In this document: positions 8,898 through 17,057 of the stretch, piece by piece
How positions within the stretch are numbered: position 1 is the first letter of the stretch
Layout of the letters: every line of letters starts with the position of its first letter
Origin: an uncultured Methanobrevibacter sp.
Lineage (GTDB): Archaea; Methanobacteriota; Methanobacteria; Methanobacteriales; Methanobacteriaceae
Direction: 5' to 3'
Length of the DNA: 35,818 nucleotides
Assembly: GCA_902774685.1 (NCBI GenBank)
Contig: CACYJH010000016.1
Location: 1-35,818 of the forward strand
Notes under the pieces: generated by a model
Told to the model about the DNA's origin: nothing
Seen by the model: only the letters and a program-made list of their open reading frames with translations
Databases searched by the model: none
Made by a program: the position numbers and the translations under genes

Positions 8898-10196
8898 ATG
8901 ACACAAATAAGTGATGCAAAAAAGGGTATTTTAACTGAAGAAATGAAACATGTCGCTAAGATTGAAGGAGTTAGCGAAGATTTTATATTAAGATCTGTTG
9001 CAAACGGTACCATTGTAATACCAAGCAATGTAAACAGGGATATTGAAGCATCTGGTATTGGTGCAGGATTAAGAACAAAAGTAAACGCAACTGTAGGTAC
9101 TTCTACCGATATCGTAAACTTCGATGAAGAAGTATTGAAAGCACAAATTGCAATTGACCATGGTGCAGACTGTTTGATGGAATTAAGTATCGGCGGAGAC
9201 TTGGATGTAATAAGAAACAGAGTTTTGGATATGTCTCCACTTCCTGTAGGTTCCGTACCTGTTTATCAAGCAGCTATTGAAAGCATTAGGGAACATGGTT
9301 CCGTAATTTACATGGATGAAGATGACTTGTTCAATACCATTGAAAAACAAGCAAAAGACGGTATTGACTTTATGGCTGTTCACAGCAGTATCAACATTGA
9401 AACATTGACAAGACTTAAAAGACAAGGTAGAGTAACCGGTCTCGTATCCCGTGGAGGATCCTTCATGTCCGGTTGGATTGTTGAAAATGAAAAGGAAAAT
9501 CCATTATATGCTAACTTTGATTATGTATTGGAAATTGCAAAGGAACATGATGTAGTTCTTTCCCTTGCAAATGGTATGAGAGCAGGTTCCATTGCTGACT
9601 CTACCGACAGGGCTCAAATCCAAGAATTGATTATTTTAGGAGAATTGATTGACAGATCCCGTGATGCTGGCGTACAATGTATGATTGAAGGACCTGGTCA
9701 CATTCCTATCAATGAGATTCCAACCAACGTAATGATTCAAAAGAAAATGTGTTCAAATGCTCCTTTCTATATGTTAGGACCTATTGTATGTGACGTAGCA
9801 CCTGGATACGACCACATTGTATCAGCTATTGGTGCAGCATCTTCAGCAAAAGCTGGAGCAGACTTCATTTGTTACGTAACTCCTGCAGAACACTTGGCTT
9901 TACCATCTCCTGAGGATGTAAAAGAAGGTGTAATTGCAACTAGAATCGGTGCATATGCTGGTGACTTGGCAAGTGGTCAAATCGACGGTTCACAAGACTT
10001 GGCTATGGCTGAAGCAAGAAAAAGATTAGATTGGGAAGCTCAATACGAATGTGCAATGTTCCCAGAAGCTGCACGTGCAAAAAGAGATGAAAGACCTCCT
10101 GAAGAAGAGGACACTTGTACAATGTGCGGTAACTATTGTGCTGTAAAAATAGTAAATCAATGGTTAGACCAATCTGATTCTGATTTAATAAAATAA
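8898..10196 (+). CDS. thiC: Phosphomethylpyrimidine synthase ThiC
   Basis: 432 residues, full length for archaeal ThiC. It converts aminoimidazole ribotide to the hydroxymethylpyrimidine phosphate moiety of thiamine by radical SAM chemistry. Diagnostic blocks include [20 protein letters not shown] near the N-terminus, [10 protein letters not shown] mid-protein, [12 protein letters not shown], and [10 protein letters not shown]. The [4Fe-4S] site is near the C-terminus: CTMCGNYC at 407-414, spaced CX2CX3C. Bacterial ThiC has CX2CX4C; the shorter spacing is, as I recall, common in archaeal forms. The start ATG is preceded by GGAGAG five bases upstream. It is monocistronic: the next gene is convergent and a hairpin with T-tract follows. 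No other thiamine gene is in the window. Confidence 0.96.
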   Translation: MTQISDAKKGILTEEMKHVAKIEGVSEDFILRSVANGTIVIPSNVNRDIEASGIGAGLRTKVNATVGTSTDIVNFDEEVLKAQIAIDHGADCLMELSIGGDLDVIRNRVLDMSPLPVGSVPVYQAAIESIREHGSVIYMDEDDLFNTIEKQAKDGIDFMAVHSSINIETLTRLKRQGRVTGLVSRGGSFMSGWIVENEKENPLYANFDYVLEIAKEHDVVLSLANGMRAGSIADSTDRAQIQELIILGELIDRSRDAGVQCMIEGPGHIPINEIPTNVMIQKKMCSNAPFYMLGPIVCDVAPGYDHIVSAIGAASSAKAGADFICYVTPAEHLALPSPEDVKEGVIATRIGAYAGDLASGQIDGSQDLAMAEARKRLDWEAQYECAMFPEAARAKRDERPPEEEDTCTMCGNYCAVKIVNQWLDQSDSDLIK

Positions 10197-10204
10197 GTGA
10201 GATT

Positions 10205-10240
10205 GTTTCATTTTATGAAACTTTTCTTCTTTTATTCTTT
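10205..10240 (+). terminator. Hairpin and T-tract after thiC
   Basis: The perfect stem GTTTCAT (10205-10211)/ATGAAAC (10215-10221) with loop TTT is followed at once by TTTTCTTCTTTTATTC. It lies 9 bases after the thiC stop codon. Confidence 0.7.
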
Positions 10241-10279
10241 TTTTATTCTTTTTTTATTCTTTTTTTATTCTTTTTTTAA
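10234..10279. repeat. 11-bp tandem repeat (TTTTTTTATTC) between convergent genes
   Basis: The unit TTTTTTTATTC is repeated exactly at 10238-10248, 10249-10259 and 10260-10270, with partial units on both sides. It adds successive T-tracts to the thiC terminator, which suits archaeal T-run termination. Slipped-strand expansion is the likely origin. Confidence 0.8.
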
Positions 10280-10333
10280 TTTAATTTTTTTTTACAAATT
10301 TTGCTACTATCTGTTTTTTATATTTATTTTAAA

Positions 10334-11269
10334 TTATCTTGTTTTCCAAGGTTTCATAGGAATAAATCCTTGTTCCCCTATTTTTATTTGCCCATCAAAA
10401 AGCAAATATTCAATCAAATTATAGATATCATCTTTTGTATCATTGATTTGAACCAAGCTTATTACGTGACGGGTTTCATTTTTCAATATCTCATTTCCAT
10501 TGAAATAGCTTGCGTTTAAGAAAGTGTAGTATTCATCAGAGTTTCTAACAATCTTGAATGCATCAAATTGTGATTTCACTTCTCTATCTATTGTAAAATT
10601 AATGTTTTCCTGTCTTAAGGTATTCCATGCCAACCTTTGGGCACTTCCTTTAACTCCAATGAATTTCAATCCTTCCAAATCCTCTATCTTTTCGATTGTC
10701 TTTCCATGATTTGGGGAAATCAAGACCAAATGGTCATAAGCGATAGCTGTAAAGTTCAAGTCATTTTCAAAAGCAAGCAAAGGGTCATCCAATGCTAAAA
10801 TGTCTATCAAATCCTGCTTTGCAAGTTCGTATGCACTTTCGTCATCACTGCTGTAGATCAATGTATTGAATGGCAAGTCATAGCTGATTGCCTGAAGCAG
10901 GCCTGTGATGATGTGTCCGCCCGCGATTATAATCTCTGGCCTATCCTCTAATCGGTTTTTATATTTGTAGTAAATGTCCAAGAGCTCATATCCTTTTGGG
11001 CTTAGTTCAGAACCGGAGCCTACTGTAATGACAAGCTTTTCACCAAGCTTGTCTTCAGCATTTTTGATTCTTCTGTTCAATACAGAATGGGAAACCTTCA
11101 ATTCCTTTGCTGTCTTTCTTTGGGAATATGTTTTTGACAGTGATTCCAATGTTTCAAAGAATTTATAGTTGAATGAATTTCCTTCTATTTCTATCCCAAT
11201 CTCAGGCTTGATGATATTTTCCTCTTCCTTCATCATTTCTTCCTGATTTTCATCATCACGGTTTGCCAT
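10334..11269 (-). CDS. LysR/ModE-type transcriptional regulator with periplasmic-binding-like ligand domain
   Basis: 311 residues from ATG 11267-11269, which has GAGGGA 6-8 bases upstream; a TTG one codon earlier is possible. An acidic N-terminal extension (1-30) is followed by a winged helix-turn-helix of LysR/ModE type (about 36-100: FFETLESLSKTYSQRKTAKE, then KVSHSVLNRRI, then GSGSELSPKGYELL). The GSGSxLSPKG wing is close to that of ModE, the molybdate regulator. Residues 112-300 resemble the LysR/PBP-like effector domain, including DLEGLKFIGVKGSAQRLAW. It probably senses a small molecule and controls neighbouring genes. The adjacent divergent hxlB (117 bases away) and the downstream metal-type ABC operon are candidate targets. 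Molybdate or tungstate as effector is inference from the wing and the neighbourhood, not shown by the sequence. Confidence 0.75.
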   Translation of the reverse strand: MANRDDENQEEMMKEEENIIKPEIGIEIEGNSFNYKFFETLESLSKTYSQRKTAKELKVSHSVLNRRIKNAEDKLGEKLVITVGSGSELSPKGYELLDIYYKYKNRLEDRPEIIIAGGHIITGLLQAISYDLPFNTLIYSSDDESAYELAKQDLIDILALDDPLLAFENDLNFTAIAYDHLVLISPNHGKTIEKIEDLEGLKFIGVKGSAQRLAWNTLRQENINFTIDREVKSQFDAFKIVRNSDEYYTFLNASYFNGNEILKNETRHVISLVQINDTKDDIYNLIEYLLFDGQIKIGEQGFIPMKPWKTR

Positions 11270-11385
11270 CAAATCCCTCTTGAATTTATACTATCTATAT
11301 TCATATTTATATTTTAAGTCATTTAAATAATTTTAAATATTTAAAAAAATATAATATTATTATTGAGTTTTAGGTAGAGATTTAA

Positions 11386-11976
11386 ATGGAATATATGATA
11401 TCCGCAATTGAAGCAATTTTAGACAACATTCACGATGCAGAGGAATATTTGAATGAAGAAGATATAGCTAAATTTATTGAAATCATTACCACTGCTGATA
11501 ATATTTTCGTTACTGGTGCAGGTAGATCTGGACTTGCAGCTAAGGCATTTGCTATGAGATTAATGCATTTAGGTTTAAGTTCCTATGTTGTAGGTGAAAC
11601 CATTTCTCCAGCTATTAATGCAGGGGATTGTATTTTAGCTATTTCAGGATCTGGTGAGACCAACACCATTGTAACTGCAGCAAAAATTTCCAAAAAAAGA
11701 GGAGCAAAGGTTTTAGCATTGACTTCCTATCCTGAAAGCAGTTTAGGCCAATTAGCAGATGGCCTTATTCGTGTTAAAGGTAGAACAAAAGTGGAAGTGG
11801 ATGATGAAAACTACCTTAAAAGACAAATTAAAGGAAATTATACTTCTTTAACTCCTTTAGGTACTGCTTTTGAATTAACTTCATTAGTATTCCTTGATGG
11901 ATTGGTTTCTGAACTTATGGAAACTATGGGAAAAACCGAAGAGGATTTAAAGAATAGGCATACAGTTTTAGAATAA
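11386..11976 (+). CDS. hxlB: 6-phospho-3-hexuloisomerase (SIS domain)
   Basis: 196 residues, the normal PHI length. It interconverts D-arabino-hex-3-ulose 6-phosphate and fructose 6-phosphate. In methanogens lacking the oxidative pentose phosphate route, this ribulose monophosphate pathway step runs in reverse to make pentoses, together with hexulose-phosphate synthase (not in this window). The SIS-domain phosphosugar site is clear: VTGAGRSGLAAKAFAMRLMH at 42-61 and AISGSGETNTIV at 85-96. The C-terminal TPLGTAFELTSLVFLD block is typical. The start ATG 11386 follows AGGTAGAG; an alternative in-frame ATG lies three codons later. Its promoter region is shared with the divergent regulator; T-rich termination DNA follows. 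Confidence 0.93.
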   Translation: MEYMISAIEAILDNIHDAEEYLNEEDIAKFIEIITTADNIFVTGAGRSGLAAKAFAMRLMHLGLSSYVVGETISPAINAGDCILAISGSGETNTIVTAAKISKKRGAKVLALTSYPESSLGQLADGLIRVKGRTKVEVDDENYLKRQIKGNYTSLTPLGTAFELTSLVFLDGLVSELMETMGKTEEDLKNRHTVLE

Positions 11977-12342
11977 ATCTAAAACTTTTTTTATTTTTTA
12001 CTATTTTTTTCAGATTTTATTTCCAAATATTTTTCTTACTTTTTTATTCAGATTTTTCTTAGTTTTTTTAACTTATTTTTTTAATTCTGATTTATCTTTT
12101 CGATTTTATTTTTTCATTTCCTACTAATTTCATTTACTGTTATAAATTTAGTTTATATTCGATATGCTCCTCTATTCATGTTTTTATTTAATTTTTCCTC
12201 CTTATGAACTATTTTTCTTAATCGTTAAAGCCATATTTAACTTTTATTATTCAAATAAACCTTATTATAAATATTTTAGAAAATTATTTATATAATTGAT
12301 ATGAAAAATATTTCATGTTATATATAATTTTTAGGTAATAAT
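11977..12342. other. Spacer hxlB / ABC operon
   Basis: 366 bases. The first half is T-rich (repeated CAGATTTT motifs), fitting hxlB termination. The second half holds a TATA box TTTATATAA (12287-12295), the palindrome 12301-12316 and an AGGT ribosome-binding site for the ABC operon. No gene was seen. Confidence 0.55.
12287..12316 (+). promoter_or_regulatory. TATA box with adjacent operator-like palindrome, ABC operon
   Basis: TTTATATAA at 12287-12295 matches an archaeal TATA box. The inverted repeat ATGAAA-AATA-TTTCAT occupies 12301-12316, between the TATA box and the expected start site, 27 bases before the coding ATG. This is the normal position of an archaeal repressor site. The same arm sequence and spacing recur upstream of fdhC (34068-34083). 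Function is inferred. Confidence 0.5.
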
Positions 12343-13449
12343 ATGGAAAAGAAAACCAAAATAATATTAGTTATTTTAATTGCCTTAATCGCTTGTGGAG
12401 TAGCCATTAGCTTATTCGCTTCTCCTTCTTCAGTCACATCATCTGGCAATCAGACCATTACTGATATGGCTAACAGGACAGTGAATATTCCAAGTGATGT
12501 AAGCAGGGTAGTTGCTACAAGCCCTCCAATGACTACAATCATGTATATGTTGGCTCCTGACAAATTGGCAGGTGTTAACTTCCAATGGACTGATGAGGAA
12601 CTTAAATATGTTCCTGATCAATACAAGGACAAGTTCCCAGTAATTGGAGGATGGTTTGGAAGCCAAGATGGTAACTATGAGGAATTCATCGCATCAGAGC
12701 CTAATTTTGTAGTTGAATCCATTGATGAGGGAATGGGTGTCGACCTATCCACTGTTGATGAAAGGCAAGAGAAATTCGGTTCATTGCCTGTCGTTGCCGT
12801 CACTGACAATACCAATGTGACTAAAATTGATTCTACAATAGAGTTTATGGGAAAGATTTTAGGTGCTGAAGATAAGGCAAGTCAATTGATTGACTTTAAT
12901 GACAAATACTTATCTGAAGTTCAAAATACTGCAAGTTCCATTCCAGAATCAGAGAGGAAATCTGTTTATTATGCCTCTGGTGAAGATGGACTATCCACTT
13001 ATGCAAGCGGCAATTCCCATGGCCAATTGATCAATTTGGTTGGTGGAAAGAATGTTGCTGACACTGAAGTTAGAAACAGTGGAGGAGAATTGACAGTCTC
13101 CATTGAACAGGTAATGTCTTGGAATCCTGATGTGATTATAGCTACTGATGAAGATTTCTATAATAAGGTTTATTCAGATTCAAAATGGGCTAATGTGAAA
13201 GCAGTTAAGGAACATAAGGTTTATATTTCACCACAATCCCCGTTCAAATGGTTTGACAGGCCTCCTGGTGCAAATATAATCATTGGTGTCCCTTGGACCG
13301 CTAAAGTAATCTATCCTGATAAATACTCAAATATCAATATGGTGGATGCTACAAAAGAGTTCTACAGTAATTTCTATCATTATGATTTAAGTGATGATGA
13401 GGCAAAGGATATTTTAATTTCTTCAGGTATTAAGGAATCAGATTTATAA
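12343..13449 (+). CDS. ABC transporter substrate-binding protein, iron-complex/molybdate (FepB/BtuF/MolA) type
   Basis: 368 residues. The N-terminal hydrophobic stretch 7-26 includes a possible lipobox LIAC (Cys18), so it is anchored outside the membrane as a lipoprotein or by an N-terminal helix. A helical-backbone substrate-binding domain of Peripla_BP_2 type follows, opening with NRTVNIPSDVSRVVATSPPM. It continues with SIEQVMSWNPDVIIATDEDF and ends with the family-typical SPFKWFDRPPGANIIIGVPW. It captures a metal complex for the permease and ATPase encoded immediately downstream (36 and 17 bases apart), forming one operon. Iron chelate, corrinoid, molybdate and tungstate are all possible ligands; the sequence does not decide. 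The start ATG has AGGT at a suitable distance. Confidence 0.88.
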   Translation: MEKKTKIILVILIALIACGVAISLFASPSSVTSSGNQTITDMANRTVNIPSDVSRVVATSPPMTTIMYMLAPDKLAGVNFQWTDEELKYVPDQYKDKFPVIGGWFGSQDGNYEEFIASEPNFVVESIDEGMGVDLSTVDERQEKFGSLPVVAVTDNTNVTKIDSTIEFMGKILGAEDKASQLIDFNDKYLSEVQNTASSIPESERKSVYYASGEDGLSTYASGNSHGQLINLVGGKNVADTEVRNSGGELTVSIEQVMSWNPDVIIATDEDFYNKVYSDSKWANVKAVKEHKVYISPQSPFKWFDRPPGANIIIGVPWTAKVIYPDKYSNINMVDATKEFYSNFYHYDLSDDEAKDILISSGIKESDL

Positions 13450-13485
13450 TTAAATGAATATGTATAAGTTTAAAGGGTTTGTATA

Positions 13486-14511
13486 ATGAGTGAGAATTCT
13501 TCTTTCAGTTTTGATAATTTGATCATTTATCTGCTATTGATTGCACTGCCTGTATTTTTATTCTTCATATCATTCATGTTAGGCAGGTATCCGGTAGCTC
13601 CTATAGATGTTGTTAAGACCATTCTTAGTCCTATATTTCCCTCTTTAGCAGTATCTCCGGAAATCAATTCAATAGTTTTTACTATCAGATTGCCTCGTAT
13701 AATTGCTGCTTTGCTTGTTGGAGCTTGCCTATCTCTTGCTGGAGCCTCTTTTCAGGGAATATTCAAAAACCCTCTTGTATCTCCAGACTTATTAGGAGTA
13801 TCTGCAGGGGCAGGTTTCGGTGCAGCTATTGCTATTTTAGCTAATATGGGGAATGCATTGATACAATTGTCTGCATTTGTATTTGGAATAATATCAGTAT
13901 CCATAACCTATGTTATTTCAAAATCTTATCGTGCAGGAGGGATATTGCTGCTTGTGCTTTCAGGTACTGCAGTTTCTGCGTTCTTCAATGCATTGATTTC
14001 AGGAACCAAATTCATGGCAGACCCTTATGATAAATTGCCTCAAATAACCTATTGGCTTATGGGCAGTTTATCAGCAGTTAATTTTAATAAGCTGTCAATG
14101 ATTATCATTCCATTGCTCATTGGAGTAACTGTAATAATGATTTTGAGATGGCATTTGAATGTTTTGTCAATGGGTGATGAAGAGGCGCAATCTCTTGGTT
14201 TAGATCCTGGTAAATTAAGATTGATTGTTATTGTAGCTTGTACATTAGTGACTTCTGCAGCAGTTTCCATAAGTGGAATCATTGGGTGGATTGGACTCGT
14301 TGTACCTCATATGACTCGTATTATAGTGGGGCCAGACCATAAGGTTCTTCTTCCTGCGTCATTAAGCATTGGTGCAAGCTTCCTATTGCTTATCGACAAC
14401 ATTTCAAGAACTTTCATTTCAATTGAAATCCCTATTGGTATTTTAACTGCAGTAATCGGCGTTCCGATATTCCTTTACTTGCTTAGAAGAGGTTATTCCG
14501 AGTGGAATTAA
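13486..14511 (+). CDS. ABC transporter permease, FecCD/BtuC family
   Basis: 341 residues with about 9-10 hydrophobic helices, the normal size for one BtuC-type subunit that works as a homodimer. Family landmarks are RLPRIIAALLVGACLSLAGA (about 66-85), QGIFKNPLVSPDLLGVSAGA (about 88-107), the cytoplasmic coupling region GDEEAQSLGLDPGKLR, and GIIGWIGLVVPHMTRIIVGP near the end. It forms the membrane channel for the substrate carried by the preceding binding protein. The start ATG 13486 has AAAGGG upstream. It is followed after 17 bases by its ATPase gene. Confidence 0.93.
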   Translation: MSENSSFSFDNLIIYLLLIALPVFLFFISFMLGRYPVAPIDVVKTILSPIFPSLAVSPEINSIVFTIRLPRIIAALLVGACLSLAGASFQGIFKNPLVSPDLLGVSAGAGFGAAIAILANMGNALIQLSAFVFGIISVSITYVISKSYRAGGILLLVLSGTAVSAFFNALISGTKFMADPYDKLPQITYWLMGSLSAVNFNKLSMIIIPLLIGVTVIMILRWHLNVLSMGDEEAQSLGLDPGKLRLIVIVACTLVTSAAVSISGIIGWIGLVVPHMTRIIVGPDHKVLLPASLSIGASFLLLIDNISRTFISIEIPIGILTAVIGVPIFLYLLRRGYSEWN

Positions 14512-14528
14512 ATGTGTGAGGCTATTCT

Positions 14529-15359
14529 ATGGTGAAATTAGTAGAAGTTAATGATGTTTCATTTTCCTATGACAAGGATTCTCCAACAGTATTTGAAAAC
14601 ATAAGTTTTTCAATAGATAAAGGGGATGTCCTATGCATTTTAGGGCCGAATGGAACAGGAAAGACAACATTGATTAAAACCTTAAATGGTCTGCATAAGG
14701 TCAATTCAGGAGATGTTTTGCTAAACGGCAAAGACATCAACAGGCTATCATTCAATGACATTGCAAAGATAGTTGGATATATTCCACAAGGGCATGTCCC
14801 ATCTTTTCCTTTCAGTGTCTTTGATGTTGTTCTTATGGGCAGGTCTCCTTATATTAACCTAACAGCTTCTCCGAGAGATGAAGATAAGGAAATAGCCCTC
14901 AATGCACTTAAGACTCTTGGAATTGAAGATTTGAAGGATAAAAGCTATACCAATCTAAGTGGTGGGGAAAGACAATTGGTGTTCCTCGCAAGGGTTTTGG
15001 CTCAAGAGCCTGATTTGCTTATATTGGATGAGCCGACAAATCATTTGGACTTTGGAAATCAGATAAAGCTTCTTGAAATAATTGAACAGCTATCTGAACT
15101 CGGCCTTGCAGTCATTATGTCTTCACATTATCCGGACCATGCATTTTTGGCAGCAACTAAGGTGGCAATCATGAAAGACAAATCATTCCTTGATTTTGGA
15201 TCTCCTGAAGAGGTTTTAACTGAGGAAAACTTAAGAAAGGCATATGGAATTGATGTGAAGCTCATTGAGTTGGAGGAAAATAGAAAAATCTGTGTTCCTC
15301 AAAGGACTAATTTGGAATTGGTTCTAAGTGATTATTCAAAGAAGTATTCAAAGGATTAA
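14529..15359 (+). CDS. ABC transporter ATP-binding protein, FepC/BtuD type
   Basis: 276 residues. All nucleotide-binding motifs are intact: Walker A GPNGTGKTT (39-47), Q-loop IPQG (85-88), signature LSGGERQ (143-149), Walker B LLILDEP (163-169), D-loop NHLD (171-174), and H-loop His200 in SSHYPDH. It powers import by the upstream permease. The C-terminal 25 residues beyond the ATPase fold (KICVPQRTNLELVLSDYSKK) are typical of accessory tails in this class. The start ATG 14529 follows TGTGAGG. The last bases and stop codon lie inside an imperfect 44-bp tandem duplication (15351-15438). Confidence 0.93.
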   Translation: MVKLVEVNDVSFSYDKDSPTVFENISFSIDKGDVLCILGPNGTGKTTLIKTLNGLHKVNSGDVLLNGKDINRLSFNDIAKIVGYIPQGHVPSFPFSVFDVVLMGRSPYINLTASPRDEDKEIALNALKTLGIEDLKDKSYTNLSGGERQLVFLARVLAQEPDLLILDEPTNHLDFGNQIKLLEIIEQLSELGLAVIMSSHYPDHAFLAATKVAIMKDKSFLDFGSPEEVLTEENLRKAYGIDVKLIELEENRKICVPQRTNLELVLSDYSKKYSKD

Positions 15360-15476
15360 TCATTAATTAAAATGGTGAAAATAGAATTTAAACGAAGGAT
15401 TAATCATTTATTAAACTAGTGAAAATAGAATTAAAAATATTTAATCTTAAAAATATTTAATCTTAAAAGATTTAAT
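15351..15476. repeat. Two tandem duplications over the ABC ATPase stop codon and 3' spacer
   Basis: The segment beginning AAGGATTAATCAT at 15351 recurs at 15395 (44-bp period). Both copies also share GTGAAAATAGAATT. A second repeat with 16-bp period, AAAAATATTTAATCTT, stands at 15433-15448 and 15449-15464, with a degenerate third copy. The first unit contains the TAA stop at 15357-15359. Confidence 0.75.
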
Positions 15477-15524
15477 ATTAATATAATTATAAAATTTCAA
15501 AAAATAAAATTTAAAGGTGTAAAA

Positions 15525-16097
15525 ATGGTAAGTGTTGAAGATTATGAAGAGCAATTGGCAAAAGCTAAGGAATTCCACGGAGAAATCTGTGGTGGAATAG
15601 CTATTGGTACCAAACTTGCAATGTATGGTATGGAATTGATGGGTTTTGAATTGAACAAACGTCATAAAAACCTTATCGTATTCTTGGAGATTGACAGATG
15701 CATGGCAGATGCAGTTCAATCCGTTACCAAATGTACCATGGGAAAAAGATCTCTCAAGCAAATGTACTATGGTAAGTTTGCAGTGACCTTCTATAATATG
15801 GATACCGGCGAAGCTATTAGGGTAGCAGATGCTGATGCAAACAAACAGGAAAAAGTCAGGGAAACCAGAGATGAAATGATTGAAAGATTCAAAAGAACTC
15901 CTGCTGAAGAATTGTTCAGTGTTGAAAAGGTTCATGTTGAGTTAAAGCCTTCTCAAATGCCTGGTAAACCACACACAAGTACTTACTGTTCAGTATGTGG
16001 TGAAAAGATTACTGATGGCCGCCACTTGAACCGTGGTGGAAAACCTGTATGTATACCATGTGCTGAAGGGGCATATTATGAGATAATTGATGAATAA
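15525..16097 (+). CDS. fmdE: FmdE-family protein with C-terminal zinc ribbon
   Basis: 190 residues. The N-terminal FmdE domain carries the hallmark HGEICGGIAIGTKLAMYGM (His18, Cys22) and a second conserved Cys block EIDRC...TKC. The C-terminal ribbon has YCSVCGEK and CIPCAEG pairs (four Cys). FmdE was first found co-purifying with molybdenum formylmethanofuran dehydrogenase, yet its biochemical role is not settled. A metal-binding or pterin-related accessory role is likely. It follows the ABC transporter by 165 bases, with its own GGTG ribosome-binding site, and precedes a methyltransferase. The arrangement suggests metal uptake linked to processing. It could equally be a free-standing FmdE paralogue rather than the fmd operon subunit, since no fmdABC genes are nearby. 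Confidence 0.9.
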   Translation: MVSVEDYEEQLAKAKEFHGEICGGIAIGTKLAMYGMELMGFELNKRHKNLIVFLEIDRCMADAVQSVTKCTMGKRSLKQMYYGKFAVTFYNMDTGEAIRVADADANKQEKVRETRDEMIERFKRTPAEELFSVEKVHVELKPSQMPGKPHTSTYCSVCGEKITDGRHLNRGGKPVCIPCAEGAYYEIIDE

Positions 16098-16192
16098 TAA
16101 ATGGGTTTGATTTTCTCATTCGTTTAATTAAATAAACGATTAATTATTCGATAACTTTTACATTAACTTATTAATTTAAAGGGTGATTATTT

Positions 16193-16804
16193 ATGGCAAA
16201 TAAAACCGGCATGCTACCTGCAAATGGACATCGCATTCAAGGTAGGTCAAGCGAATCATTTTTGAATGCTCATGACATTATTATGGAATTGGGCCTTAAG
16301 GGAAATGAAGTGTTCATGGATGCAGGATGTGGAGATGGACATGCTGCACTTGAAGCTGTAGAGATTTTAGATGATGATGCTATTATTTATGGTGTGGACA
16401 TTTATGAACCTTCAATTGAAGACCTTCAGAAGGCTGCAGATGAAAATGGTTATGATAATTTGATTCCAATTTGTGCTGATATTCCAGATCATATTGATTT
16501 GGATGATGATGTTGTGGACATGATTCTACTTATCAATGTATGGCATGGATTCAAGGCAACCAGAAGAATGGATGAAGCTATTGAAGAGTTAAAGAGAATT
16601 CTTAAGCCAGGTGGAAAGATAGCTATCATGGATTATAAAAAGCAGGAAGCGAAACATGGTCCTCCTATTACTGTAAGAAGCAGTCCAGAAGATTTGGAAG
16701 AAGTCTTTAAGGAACATGGAATGAGCTTGTTCTCATTAAATCCTGATTGTGGTGAGGATATTCCTCAAGGAAAATCTCATTATTTGATTATTTTTCAAAA
16801 ATAG
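16193..16804 (+). CDS. Class I SAM-dependent methyltransferase (UbiE-like), substrate unknown
   Basis: 203 residues with a complete Rossmann methyltransferase core. Motif I is VFMDAGCGDGHAA (40-52), the acidic loop after strand 2 is YGVDIYEPS, motif IV is the DMILLINVWHGF region, and post-motif LKPGGKIAIMDYKKQ follows. The N-terminus MANKTGMLPANGHRIQGRSS is conserved-looking and precedes the fold. The substrate cannot be read from sequence; small-molecule targets such as arsenite, quinone-like rings or corrinoid precursors are possible. The start ATG 16193 follows GGGTGAT. The gene is 95 bases after fmdE and probably co-transcribed with it. Its stop codon is the first element of a 48-bp tandem repeat. 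Confidence 0.85.
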   Translation: MANKTGMLPANGHRIQGRSSESFLNAHDIIMELGLKGNEVFMDAGCGDGHAALEAVEILDDDAIIYGVDIYEPSIEDLQKAADENGYDNLIPICADIPDHIDLDDDVVDMILLINVWHGFKATRRMDEAIEELKRILKPGGKIAIMDYKKQEAKHGPPITVRSSPEDLEEVFKEHGMSLFSLNPDCGEDIPQGKSHYLIIFQK

Positions 16805-16942
16805 TTAATTTTTTATTTTTTTTAATTCTTTTTTTACTTTTTTTAAAAATAGTTAATTTTTTATTTTTTTTAATTCTTTTTTTACTTTTTTTAAAAATAG
16901 TTAATTTTTTATTTTTTTAAATTCTTTTTTTTACTTTTTATT
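16801..16942. repeat. 48-bp tandem repeat, three copies, starting at the methyltransferase stop codon
   Basis: The unit begins ATAGTTAATTTTTTATTTTT and repeats at 16801, 16849 and 16897. The first two copies look identical and the third diverges near its end. Each unit carries several long T-runs, giving tripled termination DNA. The TAG stop is inside the first unit. Confidence 0.85.
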
Positions 16943-16968
16943 ATTTACTTTTACTAATTTTTGGGTTT

Positions 16969-17036
16969 TTAGAATCATCAGTTTTTAAAAAAATAAAAAT
17001 AAAAAAGTAAAAACTTTTTTATTTAAAAGATTCTAA
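16969..17036. terminator. Nested bidirectional terminator between convergent genes
   Basis: The outer arms are TTAGAATC (16969-16976)/GATTCTAA (17029-17036). The inner arms are AAAAAAGT (17001-17008)/ACTTTTTT (17013-17020). A/T-rich flanks lie on both sides. It is 22 bases past the stop of the minus-strand ALP and downstream of the methyltransferase. Confidence 0.6.
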
Positions 17037-17057
17037 TTTTTAAATTGTTTAAATTAT

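Noticed and set aside
10197..10519. Short plus-strand reading frames rich in Phe/Tyr after thiC
   Set aside because: They are translations of the T-rich tandem repeat and the antisense of the regulator gene; no ribosome-binding site and no plausible protein.
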